Positions 16,257-23,336 of a stretch of DNA of 29,683 nucleotides are shown piece by piece; the stretch's first letter is position 1, and each line of letters opens with the position of its first letter. The stretch comes from CAZLFA01 sp964558665 (GTDB taxonomy: Bacteria; Desulfobacterota; Syntrophia; Syntrophales; PHBD01). A program made the translations under genes and the position numbers. The notes beneath the pieces are model-generated. The model saw nothing but the letters and a program-made list of their open reading frames with translations. It searched no databases and was not told the origin of the DNA. The DNA lies in assembly GCA_964558665.1 (NCBI GenBank), contig CAZLFA010000053.1, positions 1 to 29,683 on the forward strand, given 5' to 3'.

Positions 16257-16594
16257 ATATCTCAATTCCTGAAAATGGAGTACATTCCGGCGGTTAGCGG
16301 CATGAGCGGGGAGAAGCCCGCACAGTCGGCACAGACCTTTTTGGTTGTATCCCTGTCATTTCAAACCCCTGAATTGGACCATGAATGGCTGAAATATCGT
16401 TTTTATGCGTATTATGAGGCATAAGGTGCTGTTATTTGTAATGAATTGCAGAAAAAGCGAAAAAACGGTTTGACTTACGTGAATCTTTTTTGTAAGAATA
16501 CCACACTTTGTGTGCAGTTTGTCATCCAATGTCAAAATCTGTGCACCGTGTAAGAGTGGGGCATCCCCCGAACACAAACAAGGAGGTACTCATT
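16257..16594. other. Intergenic region before the LysM-NlpC/P60 gene
   Basis: No gene was found. A small GC hairpin (GCGGG/CCCGC near 16307-16322) and a promoter candidate at 16470-16498 are present. The leader from about 16505 to the ATG contains complementary GTGCAG/CTGTGCAC and GGGG/CCCC stretches that could fold, but no known riboswitch was recognised. Confidence 0.5.
16470..16498 (+). promoter_or_regulatory. Candidate promoter of the LysM-NlpC/P60 gene
   Basis: TTGACT (16470-16475) is followed after 17 bases by TAAGAA (16493-16498). The -35 box is good and the -10 box weak. It would give a leader of about 90 bases. Confidence 0.4.
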
Positions 16595-17635
16595 ATGAAA
16601 CGGCGGATTTTCCTTTGGATGGGACTGAGTGTCCTGTTCGTCATTTCAAGTTTTAGCACTGCGGCGCTATCAGCAGAGCGGTATCAGACCAAACAAGGCA
16701 GCACGCTTTATACAATCGCCAACAAGTATGGCGTCAGTGTTGCCGACCTGAAAAAAGCCAACAAATTAAAAGGTACGGCTCTCAAGCCTGGTCAGGTTCT
16801 TGTCATCCCGGATAAGAAACAAAAGTCTGTTGCCAAAGCTTCGAAGAAGGAAAAGGTTGTTGCCAAGGCATCAACCAGGTCTTCGGGAAGGACATCTGTG
16901 TATGTGGTAAAAAGAGGCGATTCGATTTATACCGTTGCCAAGAAAACAGGAATGTCCGTTGCCGAAATCAAGAGGATCAATCATTTAAGGGGCAATGCCC
17001 TTAAACCGGGCCACAAACTGGCGCTTGTCAGGAAGAGTACGGTTAGAGAGGTGGCCGTTCGCGAGGCATCCTATACCAGGAATTCCGGCGCCTTTGACCT
17101 GAACGATGACGAGGAATTTGTAGAAGATGACAGCGTTGCTGTCGAGGACAATCTTGCCGATATTGAAAAAGAGAAAAACTTGAGTTCTGCCGTTCTGGGG
17201 GTTTGGAACACACCCGGCGAACAGAAGCTTCTGGTAAAAGTTGTAAAGGGATTTCTGGGAACGCCCTACCGGCTGGGCGGGCAGACTGTGAAAGGCATCG
17301 ATTGTTCCGGATTTGTCGCCAAGATATACAAATTCTTTGATGTCAGCCTGCCGAGAACCGCCCGTGAGCAGGCCCGTGTAGGAAAGGCTGTAACCAAGGG
17401 AGAACTTGTCGAAGGAGATCTTGTTTTCTTCAACACGAGGCGTGCATTTGGCCATGTGGGAATATACATCGGCAATAACGAATTTATACATGCATCATCC
17501 GGCCGTGCCGAAAAAGCGGTGAGGATAGATAACCTGGATAAACCATACTACAATAAGAGATTTATCAAGGCGGTCCGCGTAAAGGGATTCGATGATAAAT
17601 CGGTAAAGATAAAGGGCAAGGACGACCAGGTGTAA
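16595..17635 (+). CDS. Secreted NlpC/P60 peptidoglycan hydrolase with two LysM domains
   Basis: The 346-residue protein has a signal peptide (residues 1-27, ending LSA-ER), a LysM domain at 29-72 (TLYTIANKYGVSVADLKKANKL), a Lys/Ser-rich linker, a second LysM at 102-146, an acidic linker (165-195), and an NlpC/P60 domain at about 210-330. The catalytic residues are C237 in GIDCSGFV, H287 in FGHVGIYIG and H299 in FIHAS. It should bind glycan strands and cut peptide stems, acting as a cell-wall endopeptidase. The start is fixed by AAGGAGG 8 bases upstream and by the signal peptide beginning there; an in-frame ATG at 16508 would add a tail without a purpose. It is monocistronic, with its own terminator. 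Confidence 0.93.
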   Translation: MKRRIFLWMGLSVLFVISSFSTAALSAERYQTKQGSTLYTIANKYGVSVADLKKANKLKGTALKPGQVLVIPDKKQKSVAKASKKEKVVAKASTRSSGRTSVYVVKRGDSIYTVAKKTGMSVAEIKRINHLRGNALKPGHKLALVRKSTVREVAVREASYTRNSGAFDLNDDEEFVEDDSVAVEDNLADIEKEKNLSSAVLGVWNTPGEQKLLVKVVKGFLGTPYRLGGQTVKGIDCSGFVAKIYKFFDVSLPRTAREQARVGKAVTKGELVEGDLVFFNTRRAFGHVGIYIGNNEFIHASSGRAEKAVRIDNLDKPYYNKRFIKAVRVKGFDDKSVKIKGKDDQV

Positions 17636-17659
17636 AACCTGTTCGCAAGTATAAATAAG

Positions 17660-17693
17660 AAAAGGATGGAATCCAAAGTTCCATCCTTTTTTT
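17660..17693 (+). terminator. Intrinsic terminator after the LysM-NlpC/P60 gene
   Basis: AAAAGGATGGAA (17660-17671) pairs perfectly with TTCCATCCTTTT (17679-17690) around a 7-base loop and runs into a T tract. It lies 24 bases after the stop. The A-rich left side could let it serve the minus strand too. Confidence 0.92.
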
Positions 17694-17739
17694 GTGGTTC
17701 TGTAACGGCGCAGACAGTAAACGGATTTTCAGATTGTAA

Positions 17740-18237
17740 TCACATGAAACGCTCAAACCTGTCCTTTTTCGCCTTGCATACGGGGCAGATTCCCGGAGGG
17801 GCATCCCGGGCGCAAAGGTAGCCGCATACTTTGCACCGCCATACAGGGTAGGGCAGGGCCGTTTTCACGGCGGCTTCGGCAGTCCTCTCCTGATCTTTGC
17901 TCTTGTCGCTCTTATCCTGCCTGCGTTCGGGTATGGATTGAGCGGAAGATTCTCCGTTGGCGATTTCCTCAGATACATACAGTGCGCAGTAGCAGGAACC
18001 ATATTCGGTAAGGTCCGGATCACGGTAGTCACAAGGGCATATTATGTCCAGATCTTCCTCTTCCGAGCCGGAAGCCAGTCGGCACGGGCAGGCCTTGTAA
18101 CCTAATCTTTCCTCGTTGGTCAGCAGACCGAGTATAATCTCCTTTACAAATGCAACGTCCGGATTAAGGCGGTATCCGGATGCCTCTGCCTCCTTTTTCA
18201 GGCGGTCATGGAATTTGTCAACAAACTCTTCGTTCAT
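17740..18237 (-). CDS. Ferredoxin-thioredoxin/glutaredoxin reductase catalytic subunit fused to a rubredoxin-like domain
   Basis: The 165-residue protein has an FTR catalytic-chain domain (residues 1-92) with the full cysteine pattern C50-P-C52, C67-P-C69 and C82-Y-C84 in GSCYCALYV. By analogy with plant FTR, C50, C67, C69 and C82 would bind the 4Fe-4S cluster, and C52 and C84 would form the redox disulfide. A Ser/Lys-rich linker (93-128) leads to a rubredoxin-like iron or zinc knuckle (C135-x-x-C138 and C151-x-x-C154, with PPGICPVC). The start codon overlaps the glutaredoxin stop by four bases. This pairing suggests glutaredoxin as the partner reduced by ferredoxin electrons. No FTR variable subunit is nearby. 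Confidence 0.88.
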   Translation of the reverse strand: MNEEFVDKFHDRLKKEAEASGYRLNPDVAFVKEIILGLLTNEERLGYKACPCRLASGSEEEDLDIICPCDYRDPDLTEYGSCYCALYVSEEIANGESSAQSIPERRQDKSDKSKDQERTAEAAVKTALPYPVWRCKVCGYLCARDAPPGICPVCKAKKDRFERFM

Positions 18238-18515
18238 GGCGTGAATAGTTCTCTCAGCTTTTTCTCGTTAAATCCTACGATGCAACTGTCATTGTTGACA
18301 ATCAGCGAAGGAAAGGTGCATGCAGGGTTCCATTTCCTGATCTCGTCCAGAGTGGATGCCCTTGCCTCCTTCTCCAGTTTATCAACATCCATGTAGTCGA
18401 AGGCTACGTTCAATTCCTGAAGAAGCGACTTAGTCTTTTTGCACCAGCCGCATGTGCTCAGTGCATAAAGCATGAGCTGCCCCTTGTCGTTTCCATCAAT
18501 GTGGCTTAGTGACAT
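18234..18515 (-). CDS. Glutaredoxin-like protein (CGWC active site)
   Basis: The 93-residue thioredoxin-fold protein has active site C22-G-W-C25 (YALSTCGWCKKTK), the cis-proline segment TFPSLIV (P69), and a GFNEKKLREL tail, as in NrdH/glutaredoxin relatives. Residues 1-11 are a short extra N terminus. AGGAGG is 10 bases before the ATG. It lies between the rubredoxin-like gene and the FTR fusion gene, and overlaps the latter by ATGA, so it is the likely redox partner of that reductase. Targets of the reduced protein are unknown. Confidence 0.9.
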   Translation of the reverse strand: MSLSHIDGNDKGQLMLYALSTCGWCKKTKSLLQELNVAFDYMDVDKLEKEARASTLDEIRKWNPACTFPSLIVNNDSCIVGFNEKKLRELFTP

Positions 18516-18538
18516 AAAGCATTTACCTCCTGATTATT

Positions 18539-18724
18539 TTATTTCAATCGCGGGTCTGTACCGCCCTTGAATTCACACTCCGGCGTATAGCATGTGACGT
18601 TCAGGAATTCACACTTATGCTGACATGACGGGCACACCTCCGGCGGTTTGGCAGTCTGCAAAGTATGTCCGCAATTGCTGCATTTCCAGAAAGGATTGGG
18701 TAAACTGGTCTTCTGTTCTGCCAT
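18539..18724 (-). CDS. Small rubredoxin-like protein with extra cysteines
   Basis: The 61-residue protein has an N-terminal rubredoxin-like knuckle pair, C15-x-x-C18 (FWKCSNCGH) and C31-x-x-C34 (PPEVCPSC), plus C38, C45 and C50 in a C-terminal extension. The knuckles resemble the C-terminal domain of the FTR fusion and of rubrerythrins, so it may pass single electrons or bind zinc. AAAGGAG lies 6 bases before the ATG. It is the first gene of the minus-strand redox operon and is driven by the promoter at 18784-18812. Confidence 0.8.
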   Translation of the reverse strand: MAEQKTSLPNPFWKCSNCGHTLQTAKPPEVCPSCQHKCEFLNVTCYTPECEFKGGTDPRLK

Positions 18725-18770
18725 GATGTACTCCTTTATTGATGTTAAGGTTGAAATATTGATATCATCG

Positions 18771-18798
18771 TTGACTTGTATACTTTATAATGTATTAA
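18771..18798 (+). promoter_or_regulatory. Candidate plus-strand promoter for the Cys-rich gene
   Basis: TTGACT (18771-18776) and TATTAA (18793-18798) have a 16-base spacer and would start transcription about 23 bases before the ATG. The -10 box overlaps the minus-strand promoter, so the two directions may compete. Confidence 0.35.
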
Positions 18799-18812
18799 TC
18801 TATGGATGTCAA
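18784..18812 (-). promoter_or_regulatory. Sigma-70-like promoter of the redox operon
   Basis: On the minus strand, TTGACA (complement of 18807-18812) and TATAAA (complement of 18784-18789) are separated by 17 bases. This is the best consensus match in the window. It points at the rubredoxin-glutaredoxin-FTR operon, about 60 bases before its first start codon. Confidence 0.7.
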
Positions 18813-18827
18813 AAGGAAAGGATTCTT

Positions 18828-19112
18828 ATGAGATTTTGCCACCATTGCCGGAAGGAGATATTTCTGGAAGGTAAGATCGGCAGAAAAGAGACCTGCCTTT
18901 CATGCGGGTTCGATCTTCACTGTTGCCGGAACTGTGTTTTCTATGATCCTCACGCATATAACCAGTGCCACGAAACGCAGGCAGAGAGAGTTGTGGATAA
19001 AGAGAGGGCTAATTACTGCGATTTCTTTGTTTTCCGGGAAGTGTCGTCGAAACCGCAGGCTGCCGGAGGCCTGTCCGATGCGCGGAAGAAACTGGACGAT
19101 CTTTTCAAATAA
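18828..19112 (+). CDS. Small cysteine-rich (zinc-ribbon-like) protein
   Basis: The 94-residue protein has paired cysteines C4-x-x-C7 (FCHHC) and C23-x-x-C26 (CLSCGF), then a CC-x-x-C cluster (C32, C33, C36), C47 and C64. This looks like one zinc ribbon followed by a second metal site; CRNCVFYDPHAYNQCHE is similar in style to small conserved proteins of anaerobes. Function is unknown. AAAGGA lies 5 bases before the ATG. It is divergent from the redox operon and starts a plus-strand group with the thiamine-diphosphate enzyme gene 47 bases downstream. Confidence 0.78.
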   Translation: MRFCHHCRKEIFLEGKIGRKETCLSCGFDLHCCRNCVFYDPHAYNQCHETQAERVVDKERANYCDFFVFREVSSKPQAAGGLSDARKKLDDLFK

Positions 19113-19159
19113 AGGTGATAATGCCTTATTTCCTGAACACTGATTAATAGGAGAAAAAT

Positions 19160-20710
19160 ATGAACGGAGCGGAGATGCTTGTCAGAACAGCTGTTGATGC
19201 CGGCATAGAAGTGTGCTTTGCCAATGCGGGAACGACAGAGATGCCCATTGTCATGGCTTTCGATGCTGTTCCCGGAATACGGCCTGTTTTGTGCCTGTTC
19301 GAGGGCGTATGCACAGGTGCTGCTGACGGATACGGTCGCATGCGAGAATTTCCGGCTATGACCCTTTTGCACCTGGGACCGGGATTTGCCAACGGCATAG
19401 CCAATCTTCATAATGCCAGACGAGCCCGCACACCGATAGTGAACGTCATCGGCGATCACGCTACGTGGCACGCTGCCGCCGATGCACCGCTGACGATGAA
19501 TATCGAAGGCCTGGCAGAAACGGTGTCAGGCTGGGTGTGCATGAGCGGTGATGCCGACACGATTTCGCAGGACATGGCAGACACAATATCCGTGGCGCTC
19601 CAGGGGCAGGTATCCACCATTGTTGTTCCCCAGGATCATCAATGGATGCAATGCACCGATGATTCCATCGTTCTTCCGTATTTCGCTTATGATCCGGTTG
19701 ATAAAGGTCGTATTGAAGAGGCGGCGAGGTTTATAAAATCTTCGCAAAAAACTGCGATTATCATGGACGGAAAGGCTCTGCGCAAAAGGGGTCTTCATGC
19801 CGCCGCCCGCATTAAAGCCGCCGCCGGATGCGACCTGATATCGGTCACGTTTCCCTCCTGCATGGACCGAGGCGCCGGTTTGCCGTCGCTGCCGAGGATA
19901 CCGTACTTCCCGGAGCAGGCTGCCGGTATGCTTTCCGGGTACGATACAATTATCTTTGCCGGCGCAAAAGAGCCCGTTGCCTTCTTCGGCTATGAAAACG
20001 GCATCAGTTATCTTTTGGATGACGACAGCCGCAGGATCCATATTACCGGGGACAGGCAGAATCCGGCCGAAGCTATGGAAGCACTGGCGGACGCTCTGGG
20101 CGCACCGTCAGCGGAGACGGCTTTACGCGAAACGGGGGCGGCATACAGTGTGCCCCCGCTTCCCGAGGGAAAACTGACGCCGGAGAAGGCCTGTACCGTG
20201 CTGGCTGCCCTACAGCCGGATAACGCGATTATAGTAGAAGAGGGACTGACATCGGGATTTGCGTATTATCCGCAGGCAGCATCACTGGCGCCGCATAGCT
20301 TCTTCACTATAACCGGCGGCGCCATCGGCCAGGGTATACCATGTGCGACAGGCGCAGCGCTGGCCTGTCCCGACCGGTACGTCATAAATCTGGAAGCCGA
20401 CGGCAGCGCCATGTACACGGTGCAGGGATTATGGACGCAGGCACGTGAAGACCTCAATGTGACGACCCTGATCTGTTCAAACCGCAGCTACTTCATCCTG
20501 CAGGTCGAAATGATGAGGGCCGGAATCACATCCCCGGGACAGCACGCCATGTCTCTGTGCAGCCTGTCAAGCCCTACGATAGACTGGGTGAGCCTTAGCC
20601 GGGGCATGGGTGTTCCTGCCGAGTCTGTTGAGCATGCGGAAGATCTGGCACGGGAGTTGAAAAAAGCTCTCGAAGAACCGGGGCCTCATCTCATAGAAAT
20701 GGTGTTTTAA
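19160..20710 (+). CDS. Thiamine-diphosphate-dependent enzyme, acetolactate synthase large-subunit-like
   Basis: The 516-residue protein has the three-domain layout of the acetolactate synthase/benzoylformate decarboxylase family. The N-terminal PYR domain has the activating glutamate E48 in CLFEGVCTGAADGYGRM. The C-terminal PP domain has the metal-diphosphate motif EADGSAMYTVQ (D414) with N441 further on. TPP enzymes of this class decarboxylate or ligate 2-oxoacids. It is shorter than typical IlvB and no IlvN-like regulatory subunit is adjacent, so a role in valine/isoleucine synthesis is not implied. AGGAGA precedes the ATG by 6 bases. The glutamine amidotransferase gene follows after 53 bases. 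Confidence 0.85.
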   Translation: MNGAEMLVRTAVDAGIEVCFANAGTTEMPIVMAFDAVPGIRPVLCLFEGVCTGAADGYGRMREFPAMTLLHLGPGFANGIANLHNARRARTPIVNVIGDHATWHAAADAPLTMNIEGLAETVSGWVCMSGDADTISQDMADTISVALQGQVSTIVVPQDHQWMQCTDDSIVLPYFAYDPVDKGRIEEAARFIKSSQKTAIIMDGKALRKRGLHAAARIKAAAGCDLISVTFPSCMDRGAGLPSLPRIPYFPEQAAGMLSGYDTIIFAGAKEPVAFFGYENGISYLLDDDSRRIHITGDRQNPAEAMEALADALGAPSAETALRETGAAYSVPPLPEGKLTPEKACTVLAALQPDNAIIVEEGLTSGFAYYPQAASLAPHSFFTITGGAIGQGIPCATGAALACPDRYVINLEADGSAMYTVQGLWTQAREDLNVTTLICSNRSYFILQVEMMRAGITSPGQHAMSLCSLSSPTIDWVSLSRGMGVPAESVEHAEDLARELKKALEEPGPHLIEMVF

Positions 20711-20763
20711 CATCCGGCATAGTTTTTAAGTCGATTCATAAGTTATTGTTCAGGGTAATTTAC

Positions 20764-21453
20764 ATGAGAGTACATGTGCTTCAGCACGTTCCGTTCGAAG
20801 ACATCGGCAGCATGGCTTCATGGTTCAGGAAAAACGGGGCAAGAATAAATTATACACGCTTATTCCAAAACCATGTTTTGCCGGATGCCGGGAATATCGA
20901 TCTTGTCGTTGCCATGGGTGGACCGATGAGCGTCAATGACGAGTCGACTCTTCCCTGGTTGAGGCAGGAAAAGCAATTCATCAGAGATGTGATTGGCAGA
21001 GGCGTCCCTGTAATCGGCATCTGCCTGGGGGCTCAACTGATTGCCGGGGCATTGGGAGCCCGCGTCTTCAAAAACAGAGGAAAAGAGATCGGCTGGTACC
21101 CGGTGGAATCTGTGCCGTCAGCAGGCGATGTTTTTCGCTTTCCGGAGAAATGTACAGTTTTTCACTGGCATGGAGAGACTTTTAACCTGCCGCCCGGTGC
21201 CGTTCTTTTGGCAAGAAGCGACAGATGCGAGAATCAGGCTTTTCAGATCGGCAGGCGTGTAATCGGGATGCAGTTTCATTTGGAGACGACACCGGAGAGT
21301 GTTGAATTGTTGCTGGAAAACTGCGGCGACGAGTTACTGCCTGAACCCGGAATCCAGACCGCGGAAGGAATGCGGAAAACGCCGTCAGGCTTATATAAAT
21401 CGATAAACAGTCTCATGGGCGATGTGCTCGCATTCGTCACAAAATCCGCATGA
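20764..21453 (+). CDS. Class I glutamine amidotransferase-like protein
   Basis: The 229-residue protein has the GATase fold: MGGPMSV, the nucleophile C87 in IGICLGAQL, and H172 and E174 in QFHLETTPE, so the Cys-His-Glu triad is intact. It resembles stand-alone GMP-synthase-type amidotransferases whose synthetase partner is unknown. The start at 20764 fits MRVHVLQH, the usual first strand; only a weak AGGG precedes it, and an in-frame ATG at 20746 is possible. It is probably co-transcribed with the thiamine-diphosphate enzyme, but a shared pathway is not clear. Confidence 0.87.
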   Translation: MRVHVLQHVPFEDIGSMASWFRKNGARINYTRLFQNHVLPDAGNIDLVVAMGGPMSVNDESTLPWLRQEKQFIRDVIGRGVPVIGICLGAQLIAGALGARVFKNRGKEIGWYPVESVPSAGDVFRFPEKCTVFHWHGETFNLPPGAVLLARSDRCENQAFQIGRRVIGMQFHLETTPESVELLLENCGDELLPEPGIQTAEGMRKTPSGLYKSINSLMGDVLAFVTKSA

Positions 21454-21539
21454 AAAGGTTGATCAGGAAACCCTTGTTGAGGACAGTTTCAACTCGTCCT
21501 GGATGATAAATCCTCCGGGTTCACCATGTCAGGCTGCTT

Positions 21540-21572
21540 CCGGATGCGACCTTGTATCGGTCGCGTTTCCCT
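21540..21572 (+). repeat. 33-base near-copy of part of the thiamine-diphosphate enzyme gene
   Basis: This intergenic stretch matches 19824-19856 inside the TPP-enzyme gene with 3 mismatches in 33. In the same frame it reads GCDLVSVAFP against GCDLISVTFP, then meets a TAA. The similarity does not clearly extend on either side. Confidence 0.6.
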
Positions 21573-21635
21573 GCTAAGTTTTTGTCCATAATAACCATTG
21601 ACTTATGCGGCTTTATCATGTATTGAGGCTGGCTC

Positions 21636-21683
21636 ATGAAGACCAACCGGGTGTTGCCCGGTTTTTTATATCGGAGAATGTAA
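21636..21683 (+). CDS. Putative 15-residue leader peptide upstream of prfC
   Basis: ATG at 21636 has a good SD (GAGG, 21625-21628) 7 bases upstream and opens a frame reading MKTNRVLPGFLYRRM that ends with TAA at 21681-21683, 13 bases before prfC. The frame runs straight through the terminator hairpin (21645-21663), so a ribosome translating it would melt the hairpin and allow transcription to reach prfC. The SD and frame are seen; the regulatory role is inferred. Confidence 0.4.
   Translation: MKTNRVLPGFLYRRM
21645..21667 (+). terminator. Intrinsic terminator in the prfC leader
   Basis: AACCGGG (21645-21651) and CCCGGTT (21657-21663) form a 7-bp stem with a 5-base loop, followed by a run of T to 21667. 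It ends 29 bases before the prfC start, leaving no room for another promoter downstream. Either it ends the upstream operon and also lies in the prfC transcript as an attenuator, or prfC depends on readthrough. Confidence 0.75.
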
Positions 21684-21696
21684 TTGAGGTTGTTAA

Positions 21697-23283
21697 ATGG
21701 ATAAGAACCATCGAAGGGAAGTGGACCGGCGCCGCAATTTCGGGATCATCAGTCATCCTGACGCCGGAAAAACAACACTTACAGAGAAATTGCTGCTTTT
21801 TGGCGGTGCCATTCAACAGGCCGGTGCGGTCAGGGCCCGCAAGGCAGACCGTCACGCAACCAGCGACTGGATGAACATCGAGAAGGAGAGGGGAATCTCC
21901 GTCACCACCTCTGTCATGAAATTCAACTACAATGAATACGAGATAAATCTTCTGGATACTCCGGGGCATAAGGATTTTTCCGAGGACACCTACCGTGTGC
22001 TCACTGCTGTTGACAGCGCCCTCATGGTTATCGACAGCGGAAAAGGGGTGGAGCCGCAGACGGAAAAGCTTATGGCCGTATGCCGTATGCGCAACACGCC
22101 GATCATCACCTTTATCAATAAGATGGATCGCGACGGCCTTCCGCCGTTGGAACTCTTATCCGATATAGAGGATAAGCTTCAGATCGAATGCGTCCCGATG
22201 TCATGGCCCATTGGCATGGGGAAATCCTTCCGGGGGGTCTATAATCTTTATCGGCAGGAGCTGCACCTTTTTACCCCCGGTCAAAATACCAGTCATCAGG
22301 AGGGTGTTGTCATCACGGATCTGGCCGATCGGCGTTTGGATGAGATCCTCGGAAGCCAGGCTTCCGAACTCCGTGAAAACATAGATCTGCTGGAGGGGGC
22401 GGCAAATCCCTTTTCCATGGAGCATTATCTGAAGGGCAACCAGAGCCCGGTGTTTTTCGGCAGCGCCATAAATAATTTCGGGGTGAGGGAACTGCTGGAT
22501 GCCTTTGTCGAAATGGCGCCGGCACCGGCTCCCCGTTTTGCAACGACCAGAGATGTGTCCCCTTATGAAGATGCTTTTTCGGGTTTTGTGTTTAAGATCC
22601 AGGCCAACATGGACCCCGCCCATCGCGACCGCATTGCCTTTCTCCGTGTCTGCTCGGGTACGTTCCGCCGGGGGATGAAGGCCATGCATCACCGGATAGG
22701 CAAGGAAGTCAGCATCGCCAACGCCACAATCTTCATGTCTCAGGATCGAACAAATGTTGAGGAAGCCTATCCGGGAGACGTCATAGGTATTCATAATCAC
22801 GGCACAATCAAGATAGGCGATACCTTTACAGAGAGCGAACCGCTTAAATTCACCGGCATTCCTAATTTCGCTCCGGAGAACTTCCGGCGGATACGCCTGA
22901 AAAACCCCATGAAGAGCAAGCAACTCCAGAAGGGTCTTGTCCAACTCTCCGAAGAGGGCGCAGTTCAGGTTTTTCAGCCTTTAGGGAAAAGCGATTATAT
23001 CCTGGGGGCGGTTGGAGTCCTTCAGTTTGACGTGACTGCCGAAAGGCTGAGGACTGAGTATGGCGCCGATACCGTCTTAGAGGATACTCCCTACGCCGTC
23101 GCCCGCTGGGTTACATGTGACGACAAAAACCGCCTTAAAGAATTCGAAGCGAAAAACATTCATTCACTTGCTCTCGATGCCGAGGGTCGCCCGGCCTTTC
23201 TTGCCGCCAGCGAGTATCGACTGGAACTTTGCATGGAAAACTGGCCTGACGTGACCTTTCACAAGACGCAGGAATACAGATAG
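21697..23283 (+). CDS. prfC: Peptide chain release factor 3 (RF3)
   Basis: The 528-residue protein matches RF3 in length and order. The GTPase domain has G1 SHPDAGKT (19-26), the switch segment with DWMNIEKERGISVTTSV, G3 DTPGH (87-91) and G4 NKMD (141-144). It is followed by the RF3 domain II (GFVFKIQANMDPAHRDR) and domain III (VGVLQFDVTAERLRTEYG). RF3 helps release RF1/RF2 from the ribosome after termination and supports translation quality control. GAGG is 7 bases before the ATG. The gene is preceded by a terminator and a short leader ORF, and is convergent with the dehydrogenase gene. Confidence 0.96.
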   Translation: MDKNHRREVDRRRNFGIISHPDAGKTTLTEKLLLFGGAIQQAGAVRARKADRHATSDWMNIEKERGISVTTSVMKFNYNEYEINLLDTPGHKDFSEDTYRVLTAVDSALMVIDSGKGVEPQTEKLMAVCRMRNTPIITFINKMDRDGLPPLELLSDIEDKLQIECVPMSWPIGMGKSFRGVYNLYRQELHLFTPGQNTSHQEGVVITDLADRRLDEILGSQASELRENIDLLEGAANPFSMEHYLKGNQSPVFFGSAINNFGVRELLDAFVEMAPAPAPRFATTRDVSPYEDAFSGFVFKIQANMDPAHRDRIAFLRVCSGTFRRGMKAMHHRIGKEVSIANATIFMSQDRTNVEEAYPGDVIGIHNHGTIKIGDTFTESEPLKFTGIPNFAPENFRRIRLKNPMKSKQLQKGLVQLSEEGAVQVFQPLGKSDYILGAVGVLQFDVTAERLRTEYGADTVLEDTPYAVARWVTCDDKNRLKEFEAKNIHSLALDAEGRPAFLAASEYRLELCMENWPDVTFHKTQEYR

Positions 23284-23336
23284 AGTATCTGCTTCAAAAT
23301 AAATCGGGATTTATCCGGGGCTTTCATCCGGTCACA

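Noticed and set aside
16257..16594. Riboswitch (c-di-GMP or c-di-AMP type) ahead of the LysM-NlpC/P60 gene
   Set aside because: Such riboswitches often precede cell-wall hydrolase genes, and some complementary stretches exist, but I could not find the conserved core sequences of either class.
21598..21626. TTGACT/TATTGA as the prfC promoter
   Set aside because: Spacing is right (17), but a start near 21633 would remove the SD of the leader ORF, and the -10 box is poor. Start mapping would be needed to decide.
22201..22944. Minus-strand 247-codon open frame
   Set aside because: It lies entirely inside prfC on the opposite strand, with no SD or domain.
23299..23314. ATAAAT/ATTTAT hairpin after prfC as a terminator
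   Set aside because: It is a weak AT stem of 6 bp without a T tract.
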